This document shows, in pieces, positions 1 through 8,545 of a DNA stretch of 64,000 bases; positions within the stretch are counted from its first letter, which is position 1; the number at the start of each line of letters is the position of its first letter. The notes beneath the pieces were generated by a model. The model was not told the DNA's origin. It ran no database searches and saw nothing but the letters and a program-made list of their open reading frames with translations. Source of the stretch: Bacteroidaceae bacterium (GTDB lineage: Bacteria > Bacteroidota > Bacteroidia > Bacteroidales > Bacteroidaceae); the NCBI GenBank assembly GCA_017552435.1, contig JAFZPZ010000089.1:1-64000 (forward strand), written 5' to 3'. Made by a program: the position numbers and the translations under genes.

Positions 1-219
1 GCTACATCGGGTGGCCATTCCCGCTTGTAAAGTGAAGAGTGAAGAGTTAAGAGTGAAGATTTTTAGGATTGGCTACGCCCTCCGGATGGCGGTTGCGACT
101 CCCTGAATCGGCTCTTTTATCCTCTCTCTTTTACACTGCAAAGTTACGACTTTTTTCTCAAATATGCAAGGATTTAGGCAATTATTTTTAAAGTTTTTCT
201 TTAATATTTTTCGTGCACA

Positions 220-268
220 AATAACCTGCCCTTATTTGCGGATAAAGACAGGTTATTGGGCAATAAGG
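220..268. repeat. Nested inverted repeats
   Basis: AATAACCTG at 220-228 pairs with CAGGTTATT at 249-257, and CCTTATT at 230-236 pairs with AATAAGG at 262-268. The two pairings interleave, so they cannot form together as one simple hairpin. This could be a terminator remnant, a regulatory palindrome or a recombination site; nothing else decides. Confidence 0.4.
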
Positions 269-330
269 TTGGGTTATTTTCCCGGCAGGTGTCGGTTCGT
301 GGGCGGCGGGGGATTTGTGTGAGATGTCAG

Positions 331-357
331 AAAATTGCAAAATTGCAAATTGCGTCC
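331..357 (+). repeat. 27-bp repeat, copy A
   Basis: A 27-bp sequence built from aaaattgc-type units and ending in gcgtcc. Its exact reverse complement is at 492-518, and a copy with one mismatch in the same orientation is at 8347-8373, just after the helicase gene. The three copies bracket the restriction-modification and primase-helicase genes. Confidence 0.8.
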
Positions 358-491
358 TGTTTTTCTAAGCGTGGAATATGAAGGAGATAGGAAATTAGAT
401 AGAATTATAATATAAATAATTATATATTAATAAGTTATATAAAATATTATACATATTTTAACATTCTTCTTTTCTCCACCTCCAAAAATGT

Positions 492-525
492 GGACGCAAT
501 TTGCAATTTTGCAATTTTTGCGTCC
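492..525 (-). repeat. 27-bp repeat, inverted copy B
   Basis: Positions 492-518 are the perfect reverse complement of 331-357. A short palindrome is also present: GGACGCAA at 492-499 pairs with TTGCGTCC at 518-525. The copy ends about 8 bp before the -33 box of the restriction-modification gene. Together with 8347-8373 it forms an inverted pair around 519-8346. Confidence 0.8.
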
Positions 526-532
526 ATTATAT

Positions 533-563
533 TTTGTAGGTTGAAAGAAAAGTTGTAACTTTG
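533..563 (+). promoter_or_regulatory. Promoter of the MmeI-like gene
   Basis: TTTG at 533-536, a 19-nt spacer and TAACTTTG at 556-563 match the Bacteroidetes -33/-7 consensus. The start codon follows 21 nt later. The promoter lies inside the bracketed module, directly after inverted repeat copy B. Confidence 0.75.
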
Positions 564-584
564 TCCCCAAACTAACGGCAAATT

Positions 585-3509
585 ATGAAAACCGAGAAAC
601 AGATGGCTGCTGCGGCAGCGGAGTTTGCGCAGAGATGGAAAGGGCGTGGATACGAGAAGGGTGACTCGCAGCCTTTCTGGATTGACCTACTGGCGAATGT
701 CTTTGGCGTAGAAAATGTCACAGAGTTCATCCGCTACGAGGAGCAGGTGAAGGTGGATGCCACCAACTTCATCGACGGGCACATCAGTTCCACCCGCGTA
801 CTTATTGAACAGAAGTCCATAGACAAAGATCTGCGCGCTCCCATTACGCAGAGCGACGGCCAGCGACTCACGCCTTTCCAGCAGGGCAAGCGCTATTCTG
901 CCGAGTTGCCTTATTCCCAGAGGCCGCGCTGGATTGTGACCTGCAACTTCCGGGAGTTCCTGGTCTATGACATGGAACAGCCCAACGGCGAGCCCGAAAG
1001 CATATTGCTGGAGAACCTCGGTAAGGAGTACTACCGCCTTCAATTCCTTGTGGACGTTAAGAGCGAACACCTCAGAAAAGAGATGGAGGTCTCCATGCAG
1101 GCGGGCGAGATAGTGGGGAAGATATACGAATCCCTGCTTGCGCAATATGATGACGACAGCCCCGAGGCTCTGCGCTGGCTCAACATTCTGTGCGTGCGCA
1201 TTGTGTTCTGCCTTTATGCCGAGGATGCAGGCGTGTTCTTGCACGACCAGTTCCACGACTATCTGAACCGTTACGAAGCCGACGATTTGCGCAATGCGCT
1301 GATGCGTCTCTTCAATGTACTGAACACTCCACAGGAAAAGCGCAGCAAGTACTTGCAACCGGAGTTGGCCGCTTTCCCTTATACCAATGGCGGACTATTT
1401 GAAGAAGAAATAGAAATCCCACAATTCACCGAGGAACTGAAGCAGACACTCTTGCAGAACGCAAGTCTTGACTTCGACTGGAGCGAAATATCGCCCACCA
1501 TCTTCGGCGCCGTATTCGAGAGCACCTTGAACCCTGAGACGCGCAGAAGCGGCGGCATGCACTATACCAGTATAGAGAACATCCATAAGGTCATCGACCC
1601 GCTGTTCCTGAACGACCTGCGCCGCGAGCTGGACAATATCCTCGAAGAGACGGTAGAGAAGCAGCGGCAGAAGAAACTCGATGCCTATCAGGAGAAGTTG
1701 GCGAGCCTCACGTTCCTCGACCCTGCTTGTGGCAGTGGCAATTTCCTTACCGAGACCTACCTGAGCTTGCGCCGCTTGGAGAACGAAGCCATCAGCGCCC
1801 GTTATCACGGTCAAGCATTCCTGGGCTTCGAGGAAGTGAACCCCATCAAGGTCAGCATCCAGCAGTTCTACGGCATCGAGATAAACGACTTTGCCGTTAC
1901 CGTTGCTACTACTGCCCTCTGGATCAGCGAAGCCCAAATGCTCCGCGAGACAGAGCGCATCATCCGCCACGACATCGACTTCCTCCCGCTGAAGAGCTAC
2001 CCAAACATCCGCGAAGGAAATGCACTGAGAATGGATTGGGACATTATTGAGGTACCATCGAATGTTCCCACCATTCATGCAAAGAATGTCCATCTGATTG
2101 TTGAGCCGGAAACATTGAAGGTTAGTGAGCCTGTTGTGGAATATGATGAAGTAAATGTGGTGACTAAACATTTTGATGGTAATGCCCAACCCGACGTGCA
2201 ACGCTATGAGGTGCATTTCAACTACATCATGGGTAACCCGCCGTTCGTGGGATATTCTTTCCAGAGCAAGGAACAGAAAGAAGATATCTTGAGGCTATTT
2301 GTCGATAAGTATGGCAAAACCACCAAGACTGCAGGCAAGATAGATTATGTGGCTGGCTGGTATTATAAAGCCGCTCAATTGATGAAACATTCCAAGGATA
2401 CCCGTGCAGCACTTGTTTCTACAAACAGCATTACTCAAGGAGAACAGGTGGCTGCCATTTGGAAGCCTTTGAAAGAATTGTTTGGCATTCACATAGACTT
2501 TGCTTATCGCACATTCCGATGGGATAGTGAAGCTTCGCTGAAAGCACATGTACATTGCGTGATTGTGGGGTTCAGTAATGTGAATACATCGAAATACATT
2601 TTTGATGATAAAACAAAAAAGGAAGCAATCAATATCAACGCATATCTTATCGATGCACCGGATGTTTACATAGATAGTAGGAAGACACCACTTTCCGACG
2701 TGCCAGAAATAATAACAGGAAACAGACCTGCTGATGGTGGGAATCTGATTATTGAAGCAGAGGATTATGCGGAGTTCATCAAGCGAGAGCCATCTGCAAT
2801 ACCATATATAAAAAAGTTGTTAGGAGCTGCAGAATTTATTAACAACAAAGATAGATGGTGCTTATGGTTAGTTGGGGCATCACCTGCAGAACTTCGTAAA
2901 ATGCCATTGGTTATGGCGAGAATCCGTGCTTGTAAAGCAGACAGGGAGAATGCGCCTGATGAAGGAAGAAGGAAACTTGCAGCGACTCCACATTTATTTA
3001 GAGAACAAATCAATCCGCAAACCTACATTATTGTACCTTCGGTGTCCTCAGAGCGCAGGCGCTATGTTCCGATGGGTTTCCTCAAAGCAGACACCATACC
3101 AACAAACCTTGTCCTTATTATCCCCGATGCTACATTATACCACTTTGGTATTCTAGAAAGTAATGTCCACATGGCTTGGATGAGGGCTGTTTGTGGAAGA
3201 TTGGAAATGCGTTATAGATACTCTAAAGACGTTGTATACAACAACTTCCCTTGGCCAAATCCTACGGAAGAGCAGAAGCAGAAGATAGAGCAAACAGCAC
3301 AAGCCATCTTGGATGCACGAGCCCTCTATCCCGACTCCTCCCTTGCCGACCTCTACGACGAAGCAGCAATGCCACCAGCATTACGCAAAGCACACCAGGA
3401 CAATGACCGGGCTGTGATGCAAGCCTACGGATTCCCCATTAAGCGAGACCTCCAAGAAAGTTACTATGTCGCAGAACTATTCAAATTGTACCAGGAACTG
3501 ACGAAATGA
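585..3509 (+). CDS. Fused type IIG/IIL restriction-modification enzyme, MmeI-like
   Basis: A single 974-aa chain predicted to cut DNA and to methylate adenine at N6. The N-terminal part has a PD-(D/E)XK nuclease signature: D64 followed by E75-Q-K77, the spacing seen in MmeI. A helical region follows. The gamma-class adenine methyltransferase domain carries DPACGSG at 379-385 (SAM-binding motif I) and NPPF at 551-554 (catalytic motif IV). The C-terminal third should be the target-recognition domain. Length fits MmeI-family enzymes (about 900-1000 aa), which need no separate restriction or specificity subunit; host protection comes from methylating one strand. All key residues seen are intact. 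Its stop overlaps the next start (ATGA). The target sequence cannot be read from the protein. An older label for such proteins is class I SAM-dependent DNA methyltransferase. Confidence 0.9.
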   Translation: MKTEKQMAAAAAEFAQRWKGRGYEKGDSQPFWIDLLANVFGVENVTEFIRYEEQVKVDATNFIDGHISSTRVLIEQKSIDKDLRAPITQSDGQRLTPFQQGKRYSAELPYSQRPRWIVTCNFREFLVYDMEQPNGEPESILLENLGKEYYRLQFLVDVKSEHLRKEMEVSMQAGEIVGKIYESLLAQYDDDSPEALRWLNILCVRIVFCLYAEDAGVFLHDQFHDYLNRYEADDLRNALMRLFNVLNTPQEKRSKYLQPELAAFPYTNGGLFEEEIEIPQFTEELKQTLLQNASLDFDWSEISPTIFGAVFESTLNPETRRSGGMHYTSIENIHKVIDPLFLNDLRRELDNILEETVEKQRQKKLDAYQEKLASLTFLDPACGSGNFLTETYLSLRRLENEAISARYHGQAFLGFEEVNPIKVSIQQFYGIEINDFAVTVATTALWISEAQMLRETERIIRHDIDFLPLKSYPNIREGNALRMDWDIIEVPSNVPTIHAKNVHLIVEPETLKVSEPVVEYDEVNVVTKHFDGNAQPDVQRYEVHFNYIMGNPPFVGYSFQSKEQKEDILRLFVDKYGKTTKTAGKIDYVAGWYYKAAQLMKHSKDTRAALVSTNSITQGEQVAAIWKPLKELFGIHIDFAYRTFRWDSEASLKAHVHCVIVGFSNVNTSKYIFDDKTKKEAININAYLIDAPDVYIDSRKTPLSDVPEIITGNRPADGGNLIIEAEDYAEFIKREPSAIPYIKKLLGAAEFINNKDRWCLWLVGASPAELRKMPLVMARIRACKADRENAPDEGRRKLAATPHLFREQINPQTYIIVPSVSSERRRYVPMGFLKADTIPTNLVLIIPDATLYHFGILESNVHMAWMRAVCGRLEMRYRYSKDVVYNNFPWPNPTEEQKQKIEQTAQAILDARALYPDSSLADLYDEAAMPPALRKAHQDNDRAVMQAYGFPIKRDLQESYYVAELFKLYQELTK

Positions 3510-4948
3510 GAAACACATCAGAACATTCATTTCCTGTTTTATATGCAGGAGGATTTATTCAAAAGGCAGATAGGGTTATATCTGTTATCAAAAACATAGA
3601 CCTAAGTAAAGCTGTAAGTACTCGGCTCATGTCGGCTGCCGCATGTATAGAGGTAGCAGAATTCAATGAGTGTTTGGAAGCGACACGAGAATCAGAGCAA
3701 ATAATCTATACAGGTAGCCTCCTACAATGCACCCCTTCCCTGGAAACTTACATTAAGCGTTTCAAAGAAGCGAAGGAGTTATTACACCATTCAGAAGACC
3801 CTGAAGCTATATGGACAGAAAAGATGAGTATCATCTGTTATAGAGGAGAACCTGAAGCTTCAGCCCATATTATCAGAGAAAAACGAACGAAAGCACAGAA
3901 AAGGGACATTAAGACACTCGAATGTGTAAAGGAACATCATACTGTGCAAAGAATGCAACATGAAGAAGATGAACAATTCATTGACTCCTTTGTGATTAAT
4001 GGAGAATTATATAAAAAAGCAGATTTTGTAGAATTAGAAAGGGAGCATATTGATTATGGCGCATATATTGATACTTGGGCAACAGGAATTAAAACAAACA
4101 TATCTGACCACATTTATATTCTTTCAAATCAAATAGATGACACCATTAGTGAGATATCATATCTAAACAATATCATAAATAACCCTAGAATAGATGCATT
4201 GGCAAAAGGATTGGAGCAAATGTATCTCAGTTATTTGTCTCTTTACTGGATAGAAGAACAGGCTAAAATAGAACTTAAAATAGAATTACTTTTGAGAGAA
4301 TATGACGAGGAAGACACAGAAGGAATAACTCATGCACTCCTAAATTTTTACAAGGAGTTGAAAGAAAAAGAAAAGCCTGACAATCAAGATGATTGTTTTG
4401 TGCAATTATGGCATAAACATCTGTCGAAGAATAAAACTCCTGAGAATTACCTCTCATTAGCAAAAGCCATGCTCTTTAATTGGAACACCTATATAGCTTT
4501 TTTTAAAGACGGGTTACTTCTCCGTTGTTTTTATGAAATCCAAATGGATGAATATATAAGCTACGAATTGAGAGATTTGCGTAAGGCTCAAAAGCATAAA
4601 GCAAAGGATTCTAAAGGAAAACTCACAGACGTTCTCAATACGGAATTAGCAAGAGATATATTTGCCGAGTGTCTCAAGAAAGGTTGGATGCATGAAACAG
4701 AAAACGGATATCATTGGGAAGGCATCCCTGAAATACGTGGCAGAGTAGCTCAACTTGTCTACCTTTGTGGCAAGATATATGGATTCAAGTATAGTGACAA
4801 GCTGGGACGAAATGTTGGAGCAGCATTCCCCGATTCTGAGCTGTGTAAACTATTCAATGTGAAGGATATGGAGAAACAACTCGTCCAAGTATATCAAGCG
4901 GTAAATAAGCAAATATGGAGAGCTATAATAGACAAGCTTTTTGAATAG
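3506..4948 (+). CDS. Unknown 480-aa protein coupled to the restriction-modification enzyme
   Basis: I do not recognise the family. The start overlaps the stop of the preceding gene by 4 nt (ATGA), which implies translational coupling. The chain is hydrophilic and largely helical, with charged coiled-coil-like stretches around residues 95-170 and 195-300 and no signal peptide or membrane segment. The last 100 or so residues (from about DVLNTELAR) resemble a C-terminal module I recall from Bacteroides accessory proteins, including the pattern LFNVKDMEKQ; this is a weak impression. A strong terminator follows at once, so it is the last gene of a two-gene operon. Codon use looks more AT-rich than in the flanking genes, consistent with recent acquisition. 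It may be an accessory defence effector or a modulator of the enzyme; no function can be assigned. Confidence 0.8.
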   Translation: MRNTSEHSFPVLYAGGFIQKADRVISVIKNIDLSKAVSTRLMSAAACIEVAEFNECLEATRESEQIIYTGSLLQCTPSLETYIKRFKEAKELLHHSEDPEAIWTEKMSIICYRGEPEASAHIIREKRTKAQKRDIKTLECVKEHHTVQRMQHEEDEQFIDSFVINGELYKKADFVELEREHIDYGAYIDTWATGIKTNISDHIYILSNQIDDTISEISYLNNIINNPRIDALAKGLEQMYLSYLSLYWIEEQAKIELKIELLLREYDEEDTEGITHALLNFYKELKEKEKPDNQDDCFVQLWHKHLSKNKTPENYLSLAKAMLFNWNTYIAFFKDGLLLRCFYEIQMDEYISYELRDLRKAQKHKAKDSKGKLTDVLNTELARDIFAECLKKGWMHETENGYHWEGIPEIRGRVAQLVYLCGKIYGFKYSDKLGRNVGAAFPDSELCKLFNVKDMEKQLVQVYQAVNKQIWRAIIDKLFE

Positions 4949-4975
4949 AGACACCTGTTTTGGTGTCTTTTTTTA
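4949..4975 (+). terminator. Intrinsic terminator of the restriction-modification operon
   Basis: AGACACC at 4949-4955 pairs with GGTGTCT at 4962-4968, followed by a long T tract that continues as repeated T-runs to about 5000. It starts one base after the stop codon. Confidence 0.85.
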
Positions 4976-5036
4976 TCTTTTTTTTTATCTTTTTTTATCC
5001 CGATATATTCTTCATAAATCAATATCAGGCATTTCG

Positions 5037-5072
5037 TACCTTTGCAGCGTCATTCAGAAATGAGTGGCGCTG
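5037..5072 (+). promoter_or_regulatory. Promoter and 5' leader hairpin of the primase-helicase operon
   Basis: A -7 box TACCTTTG lies at 5037-5044; no good -33 TTTG is seen. The transcript would begin almost directly with an imperfect hairpin: CAGCG at 5045-5049 pairs with CGCTG at 5068-5072, with CATT/AATG inside. The start codon is 34 nt downstream. The hairpin could affect stability or translation. Confidence 0.5.
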
Positions 5073-5106
5073 ATCTCGTTATTAACATATATATAATAAT
5101 AAAGGT

Positions 5107-5622
5107 ATGGTTACAACAGACAACACAAAGTACCTGGCTCGACCAAAAGGGAAGCCAGATGTGACAACAAAGGGAAAGATGAACGAATGGTCGAATGGCT
5201 ACAAGGAATTTATTCCGCAAGGCTCGAAGCCAAGTAACAGAACTATGCTCAAGCAACTGGGCAACTCCAGCTTCTACAAATCGGAGGGTGAAAAGGAATC
5301 CAGCTATTCTCTGCACCTCAATGTGGACGCTAAGGACTGCGCCGACCCCGTGGGAGCATTGTATGAGCAATTCCTCAACCTTACAGAAAACGAGCGCAAG
5401 GAGATGCCACAACTGCCAGAAGGCTCTGAAGGTCGCATGCTCTACGACAACGGATCGTCCCTGAAGGTATGGCACGACACGGCACGAGGCGAGGTCTGCA
5501 TCCTCACACGCCTTCAATGCTCGCCACAGATAGAGCGCGAACTGCTACAGGCACAGGCCACGATGAACGTCACACTGGGACGCTACCGCACAGAAATCAT
5601 TAACGACAATAATAATAAATAA
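5107..5622 (+). CDS. Hypothetical 171-aa protein, first gene of the primase-helicase cassette
   Basis: Not recognised. The protein is soluble and polar, with no signal peptide. The C-terminal half, from about residue 60, reads as a compact alpha/beta domain (SYSLHLNVDA, then RGEVCILTRLQC). The ATG at 5107 follows an aaaggt stretch. The gene ends 4 nt before the primase gene, so the three genes to 8344 form one operon. By position it may be a small DNA-binding or accessory replication protein; this is inference only. Confidence 0.7.
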   Translation: MVTTDNTKYLARPKGKPDVTTKGKMNEWSNGYKEFIPQGSKPSNRTMLKQLGNSSFYKSEGEKESSYSLHLNVDAKDCADPVGALYEQFLNLTENERKEMPQLPEGSEGRMLYDNGSSLKVWHDTARGEVCILTRLQCSPQIERELLQAQATMNVTLGRYRTEIINDNNNK

Positions 5623-5626
5623 TGTT

Positions 5627-6322
5627 ATGGAACAGAACTATCGTTTTTGTTATCAAGAGAATCAGTATTGGGGCGAGTGCATGCCTTGCACCCCCACATT
5701 GTTTAACCATGCCATCGACAGCCAGGATGTTGCCTACAAGATTGGTATGCGTCAGGCTGTGGAGAAAGCCATCCGCGATGGGCAGCCTCTCGATAGCTTC
5801 ACAATGGAGAAGGAGTTTGTCCGCTTCTGCACAAAAAAGCAGGGTGAGAAATCCTTCGAGGATTTGACCCTTGCAGAGAAGCTGTTGCAGTGGACGAACT
5901 CGCTGAAGAACTTACTTCCATGCTTCATCTTTGCCGTGAAGGACTTTGAAAGCACTCGCCGCAAGCAACCCGAGATTCAGCATCTGAGCGGACTCTTCAT
6001 GTTCGACGCAGACCACCTGCTTTGCGCCCCCTACGAGATATTCAAGCGCACGCAGGTGCCCGGGTTCCCTTGGAAGGTGCCGTTTGCACACAATACATCC
6101 TCTGGCCATGGTCTCAGGCTCGTCTGCGAGGCGCGTCCGGAGCTTGGCAATATTGCCGACAACCAGATCTGCCTGGCTCGCGACCTCGGACTCATGGGCA
6201 TGAAGGGTAGCACAGGCAAGCCCGTCGTGGATGACTCGTGCATCGATGCTACAAGAATCTCATACTGTCCCCGCCGTGAGGACATCTACTACATTGACGA
6301 AAACAAATTGTTTAATTTTTAA
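5627..6322 (+). CDS. BT4734-like archaeo-eukaryotic primase-family protein (VirE N-terminal type)
   Basis: A 231-aa protein with the three catalytic signatures of archaeo-eukaryotic primases in order: hDhD in LFMFDADHL (D127, D129), sxH in SSGHGLRL (S159, H161), and hD in CIDATRISY (D207). The last domain is followed by CPRREDIYY. This is the BT4734/BF3469 clade common in Bacteroidales, usually placed before a DUF3987 helicase, as here (13-nt gap). It probably makes RNA or DNA primers, or did so in a mobile element. All metal-binding positions look intact. A cellular role is not established for chromosomal copies. Confidence 0.8.
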   Translation: MEQNYRFCYQENQYWGECMPCTPTLFNHAIDSQDVAYKIGMRQAVEKAIRDGQPLDSFTMEKEFVRFCTKKQGEKSFEDLTLAEKLLQWTNSLKNLLPCFIFAVKDFESTRRKQPEIQHLSGLFMFDADHLLCAPYEIFKRTQVPGFPWKVPFAHNTSSGHGLRLVCEARPELGNIADNQICLARDLGLMGMKGSTGKPVVDDSCIDATRISYCPRREDIYYIDENKLFNF

Positions 6323-6334
6323 ATAATCACTATT

Positions 6335-8344
6335 ATGGCTAATTTATTTAATTTTTGCGACTTCGACGAGAAGTTCGCAGCTGAGTACCAACAGGGTAAC
6401 ACTCAGCCCACAAATCCTGCCAACGTGTTCGACAGCGAGACTGCCGATGCTGGCACAATAACTAACCCCTCAGCTACAGCTGCCAAGGAATTGGCGAGCC
6501 AAGTGGCTCCAACACCCTCGGCCTTGCAGCCAAAGGAGTTGACGGATGAAGAGATGGAGGCACTGCTGACAGTGTTCGGTCATTCCATCTTGGACTTCAT
6601 CAACACCATGTATCCCCATGGTGCGCCGGTGAATACACGTCACAAGAGCGCCCTGAAGTTGGCCAGCGACCTCATGATTCTGCTCGACGGCGACGAACGG
6701 CTGGTGAAGCATGTATTGCTGAAGCAGACATGGGTGCAAGACGTCATCAAGGAGCGTGGCGCAAAGGAGATTGATGATATCATCGATTCCGCCAAGAAAC
6801 AGCTGAAGAAACGCGAGAGTGAGTCACTCAGCGACCTTCGCCCGTCAAAGGAGATGCAGCGCGCCATAGAAACTGTTGTGAAGCGTAAATACACACAGAT
6901 AGTGGCCGAAGCACGTGCCCAGCAGACAGGTGGCAAACTGGTTGGCGGCGAAGACATCGTTGCGACCCTGGACCGCATGGGCCGCAAGGTGGAGAAGTTC
7001 TTCAAGTACTACCCTCTGTTGCGCCTGATGTGTCACGGTCTGCAGCGCAAGCACTACATCGCTGCGCTCTTCGTTGGCGGCGCGTTCTGCATGAACCTTA
7101 TGACGAGGATGTGGTACAGCTTCTGGCCGGCTCCAGGCAAGAAATGCAGGATGAACCACCTTTTGGAACTCATCGGTCGCCAAGGCTCCGGCAAGCGCTT
7201 CGCCGTCACACTCTATGAGATTCTGATGGAGCCCATCAAGAAGGCAGATCAGGTACAGATTAATGCCCTCAACAACTGGAAGGCAGAGCGTTCACAGAAC
7301 AATGGCGCTGCCAAGAACAAGACCCCAGAACCCAAGGGTATCTACCGTTGTCTGCCATCTGAGTCCTCGGCTGCAGGTGTCAGGGATGCCGAGGTTAACG
7401 CCAAGGAAATCATCGACGGCGAGGAGTGGTATCTCCATGTCAGCCAGTTCGACAGCGAGTTGCAGAATACACTCAGCCAGCTGCAGAAGGGCTATTTCTC
7501 TGCTCTCTACACCCTTTGGCTCAAAGGCTTCCACAACGAGCCTCACGGCGCGCTGCTGAAGTCAGCTACAAGCATCGTAGGTGAGTGGCCTGTACATTAC
7601 AACGTGGTCTATACGGGCACGAAACATGCCTTGGACAAACAGGTGAACATTACCAACTATGCTACGGGCCTGAACGGACGTATCACCGCGGTTCCCATGG
7701 GCGATAGCAATTTCGAGATGATGGAGAATCGCGAATACACCGATGAAGACCGTCAGCGGGATGTTGAGCTCACAGAATGGGCGTACAAGTTGGATGCCAC
7801 AAAGGGCGAAATCCCCTGCAAGGACATCAGCGATGCCTTGCATGACTGGACAGAGCGTCGCATGGACGATGCACGGGAGAATCAGTCCCTGGCAGACGAA
7901 GACCTACTGAAGCGTCCCTGCTGGCATGGCATCAACTATGCATTGCCCTACATCATTGCCCGACACTGGGACGAGATGGTGGACGAGGGTGGACGGTTCG
8001 TCTGCGGTGCAGGCTTTCAGACAGATAAGATTGACCGCGAACTGGCCTTGCTCATCTGCAACGCACAATATACCTTCCAGCAGCATTTCTTCGGCGCTAT
8101 TGCCGAGCAGCACTACGAAAACTCTCAGACGTTGGAAGCTTCGAAACACCGTATGCAGCAGAAGACGCTATTGTCTTATCTGCGTCTGCCAAATCCCTTT
8201 ACAAGCAAAGATGTGGATATTTGCTACGGCTATGAAGGTGTGAAGGGCAGTATCACCAGCCGCATCAAACACCTGCAAGACGACGGTCTTGCCCAAAAGA
8301 TTCGTTCAGGAGAAGACAAGGGCAAGTATCGCAAGTTGGTTTAG
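6335..8344 (+). CDS. DUF3987-family ATPase/helicase partner of the primase
   Basis: A 669-aa protein. Residues 1-130 are low-complexity and alpha-helical; a helical region follows to about 240; the ATPase core starts near residue 275. The P-loop is GRQGSGK at 281-287, but it is followed by R instead of the usual S/T. The C-terminal 70 residues (from about QKTLLSYLRL) look like a winged helix: DVDICYGYEGVKGSITSRIKHLQDDGL. Members of this family sit beside BT4734-like primases in Bacteroidetes and resemble helicases of plasmids and phages. The gene ends 2 bp before the third copy of the 27-bp repeat, making it the right end of the module. Confidence 0.75.
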   Translation: MANLFNFCDFDEKFAAEYQQGNTQPTNPANVFDSETADAGTITNPSATAAKELASQVAPTPSALQPKELTDEEMEALLTVFGHSILDFINTMYPHGAPVNTRHKSALKLASDLMILLDGDERLVKHVLLKQTWVQDVIKERGAKEIDDIIDSAKKQLKKRESESLSDLRPSKEMQRAIETVVKRKYTQIVAEARAQQTGGKLVGGEDIVATLDRMGRKVEKFFKYYPLLRLMCHGLQRKHYIAALFVGGAFCMNLMTRMWYSFWPAPGKKCRMNHLLELIGRQGSGKRFAVTLYEILMEPIKKADQVQINALNNWKAERSQNNGAAKNKTPEPKGIYRCLPSESSAAGVRDAEVNAKEIIDGEEWYLHVSQFDSELQNTLSQLQKGYFSALYTLWLKGFHNEPHGALLKSATSIVGEWPVHYNVVYTGTKHALDKQVNITNYATGLNGRITAVPMGDSNFEMMENREYTDEDRQRDVELTEWAYKLDATKGEIPCKDISDALHDWTERRMDDARENQSLADEDLLKRPCWHGINYALPYIIARHWDEMVDEGGRFVCGAGFQTDKIDRELALLICNAQYTFQQHFFGAIAEQHYENSQTLEASKHRMQQKTLLSYLRLPNPFTSKDVDICYGYEGVKGSITSRIKHLQDDGLAQKIRSGEDKGKYRKLV

Positions 8345-8346
8345 AC

Positions 8347-8385
8347 AAAATTGCAAAATTGCAAATTGCATCCACTTTTTTGTGG
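8347..8385 (+). repeat. 27-bp repeat, copy C, with adjoining palindrome
   Basis: Positions 8347-8373 match 331-357 with one mismatch (gcatcc for gcgtcc). The match to the reverse complement of copy B continues outward for roughly 10 more bases with gaps. CCAC at 8372-8375 pairs with GTGG at 8382-8385. It begins 2 nt after the helicase stop codon. Confidence 0.75.
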
Positions 8386-8510
8386 TTTGGCATTAACATC
8401 ATCCGCTACTCCGACGTGCTCCGGCACTACAATGCCGCCTTGGTTCTAAAGAATCCAAGAACGAGTAGAAAGGTCTTTGAGAAATAGCCAGACAAACCAT
8501 CAATAACAAG

Positions 8511-8545
8511 CGAAGGGGAACGGTCAGCTCCCCTTCGGTTTTTTT
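8511..8545. terminator. Terminator between the helicase and the toxin gene
   Basis: CGAAGGGGA at 8511-8519 pairs with TCCCCTTCG at 8529-8537, followed by a T tract at 8539-8545 on the plus strand. It lies between convergent genes and could also serve leftward transcription, though the A-rich side there is weaker. Confidence 0.8.

Larger units (their letters stand above)
1..584. other. Non-coding region left of the restriction-modification module
   Basis: No convincing gene lies here. Direct runs of a gtgaagagt-like repeat occupy about 31-60. A leftward -7 box (TAACTTTG on the minus strand, plus-strand 139-146) suggests a leftward gene beyond the left edge; a minus-strand ATG at 18-16 could be its start, but only six codons are visible. 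Nested inverted repeats lie at 220-268 and a pair of 27-bp inverted repeats at 331-357 and 492-518, enclosing a very AT-rich 134-bp spacer. The promoter of the next gene is at 533-563. Confidence 0.6.

Noticed and set aside
1-18. Start of a leftward gene at the left edge
   Set aside because: Only six codons are visible; recorded as a possibility within the non-coding entry.
8392-8487. SusD-like remnant reading INIIRYSDVLRHYNAAL
   Set aside because: It resembles the SusD RYADVLLxYAEAL motif, but only about 12 residues agree and nothing around supports it.
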